Source: Balanoglossus misakiensis
Lineage: Eukaryota; Hemichordata
Direction of reading: 5' to 3'
DNA: 64,000 nucleotides
Assembly (NCBI GenBank): GCA_040954595.2
Contig: CM082583.2
Location: forward strand, 6,138,001 to 6,202,000
Part shown: positions 62,601 to 64,000 of the stretch, piece after piece
How the letters are laid out: every line of letters starts with the position of its first letter
Numbering within the stretch: the stretch's first letter is position 1
Notes under the pieces: model-generated
Database searches by the model: none
What the model was told of the DNA's origin: nothing
What the model saw: the letters and a program-made list of their open reading frames with translations, nothing else
Made by a program: the position numbers and the translations under genes

Positions 62601-64000
62601 ACATGTAGTCTTGCCATCGGTGTCGACACAGTCAACACACACATTATTCAATTGACTTGAAAGAGATCGAGTTTGTCGTAAAGCCCAGGTGCGTTCGAAC
62701 CGTTGGGCAACAGAATGTGCTCAATTAATCAGACTATTGCAAACTAAAATATACATATATTCATTCTTGTTTTCCCACTGATGAAAACGAACGAGAGTGT
62801 CGTGTATAACGAGCGCATGTAGTCTGTCCGACCACACAATGCCGGACTGGAAACATTTTTCATGACAATGAATATTTGTTGCTGGTTTTTTTTTTACATT
62901 TGACAAAGAGGTATCATATACTGTTGAGAAAATGACGTCACTCACGAGCAGTGACGGAAAAGCGAAGAATACTGACGGCATTTGAGCATTCTGTTGATTT
63001 AGAGAGGAGTGAGCGTCTCATGAGATTAGAGTTTTATTAACTCCAGCGTCAGTATATTGTATTATACGCATGATTAGGTTGGTTTACCGAATGCACTTGT
63101 CCGTTCAAGTTCATCGCACACACAAGTCCCGTCATGAAATGTAGGATTGGATACGTTGTACGGGTATACAGTCACCTCCCATATGCCCATGTGTACAATC
63201 ACGTCTCATTTACATAAACTAGAACTACCGTGTGTTGGCGCACTTTATTTCGCGTGGCCACCCAAGTGAAAATATGTGACTGGCTTGGTCTACTCTTTCC
63301 ATGGTAACTGTGGTTAGCTTTGCACTGACTGTATACCTTTAAGCGAGACCGCGCCTCTGTACATTATAGTGAAGACTTAACAGGAATAAAATCAAAAGTG
63401 ACGTCATAACCTTGACGGTCAAGTATGAAGGTCATCACTAATGCAAGATTCAAGCCGACTAAACCTTGGCCCCAAACAGCACAAGATAAAAATCCGCTTC
63501 CGTTCTCGTTTGGAAGGACGAGTTCCGTTTACCTCTCTGACCTTACAAATATGCAAAAAAGCACTTGCATCCGTGAAATTCGCGCAGTCAGCAAGTAAGT
63601 AGGAAACGCGGCCAACCTGGAAAATACTACTCCAATTTTCAGCATGATTTCCAGCATTTATGCGTGCCTTATTGACCATCACATTGCCCTCCACAGAAAA
63701 TGTCGGTACAGAGAGAGAAATAAACCTTCCAATGTAGTGCTAAACCCCATGACAAATTTCATAGCGCGGTGGTGATTCTCAATTTATCGTGCTCGTTGCC
63801 CCTGATGAATGAGATTGGGTCGACCGCCAAGAATTAATTGATAGCCGGGAAAAAGGCATGCCAGCGTAAAATAAACCGCTCTCGTCAAATACATTTAGAT
63901 GGACACGGTCCTGCATTCACTGATGAAAAGATGTTCGGGGGAACTTTTTGATTAAGATAAAGATGTTTGATGATTGTCGCCTTGCCATTTGAACTATTCG
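59635..64000. other. 5' side of the multidomain gene, no recognisable exon
   Basis: This contains the presumed 5' UTR and promoter of the minus-strand gene. I cannot place a transcription start: no convincing TATA box at a fixed distance and no obvious CpG island edge. No domain-bearing open frame appears on either strand, and repeats are few. Confidence 0.55.

Overview
The window is metazoan nuclear DNA. It carries one long split gene with GT-AG introns, a 15 kb satellite inside one of those introns, many tetranucleotide microsatellites, and decayed retrotransposon and MITE-like remnants. The domain set (MAM, calcium-binding EGF, ShK, mucin-like stalk, one membrane span), the frequent ACATGTACATGTA palindromes and the roughly 40% GC suggest a marine invertebrate (lophotrochozoan or non-vertebrate deuterostome). 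I cannot name the species.

Layout. Positions 1-23,700 hold no gene I can recognise: simple repeats, a MITE-like inverted repeat (about 2,280-2,412) and two decayed reverse-transcriptase pieces (about 3,608-3,781 minus; 5,863-6,028 plus). Positions 23,894-59,634 on the minus strand are one gene, which I assembled exon by exon from splice sites, reading phase and domain cysteines. Twenty coding exons total 3,267 nt and encode 1,088 residues with no frame conflict. From the N-terminus the order is: signal peptide, MAM1 (3 exons), MAM2 (3 exons), EGF1-2, ShK1-2, EGF3-10 (one exon each), and a last exon with a Ser/Thr/Pro-rich stalk, an acidic tyrosine cluster, one transmembrane helix and a cytoplasmic tail of about 50 residues. 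Positions 59,635-64,000 are the 5' side of the gene and show no recognisable coding exon.

Intron 9 (30,412-47,644; 17.2 kb) separates EGF2 from ShK1. Most of it is one tandem array, 31,558 to about 46,712, of roughly 172 copies of an 88-bp AT-rich unit. (TATG)n microsatellite flanks it on both sides. Larger duplications are nested in the array; the clearest is a 26-unit, 2,288-bp tandem duplication at about 35,380-39,955.

The gene looks like a type I cell-surface protein. The MAM domains suggest adhesion. The EGF tract carries calcium-binding, beta-hydroxylation, O-fucose and O-glucose consensus sites of the Notch type. The tail is short and ends in a possible PDZ ligand. Every EGF and ShK exon is symmetric (phase 1-1), so exon skipping or duplication would keep the frame. 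I do not recognise this domain order as a named family. Points most worth a second look: the architecture itself, the paired loss of the second disulfide in MAM1, a 9-nt tandem acceptor that would remove the first cysteine of ShK2, and the satellite with its higher-order structure.
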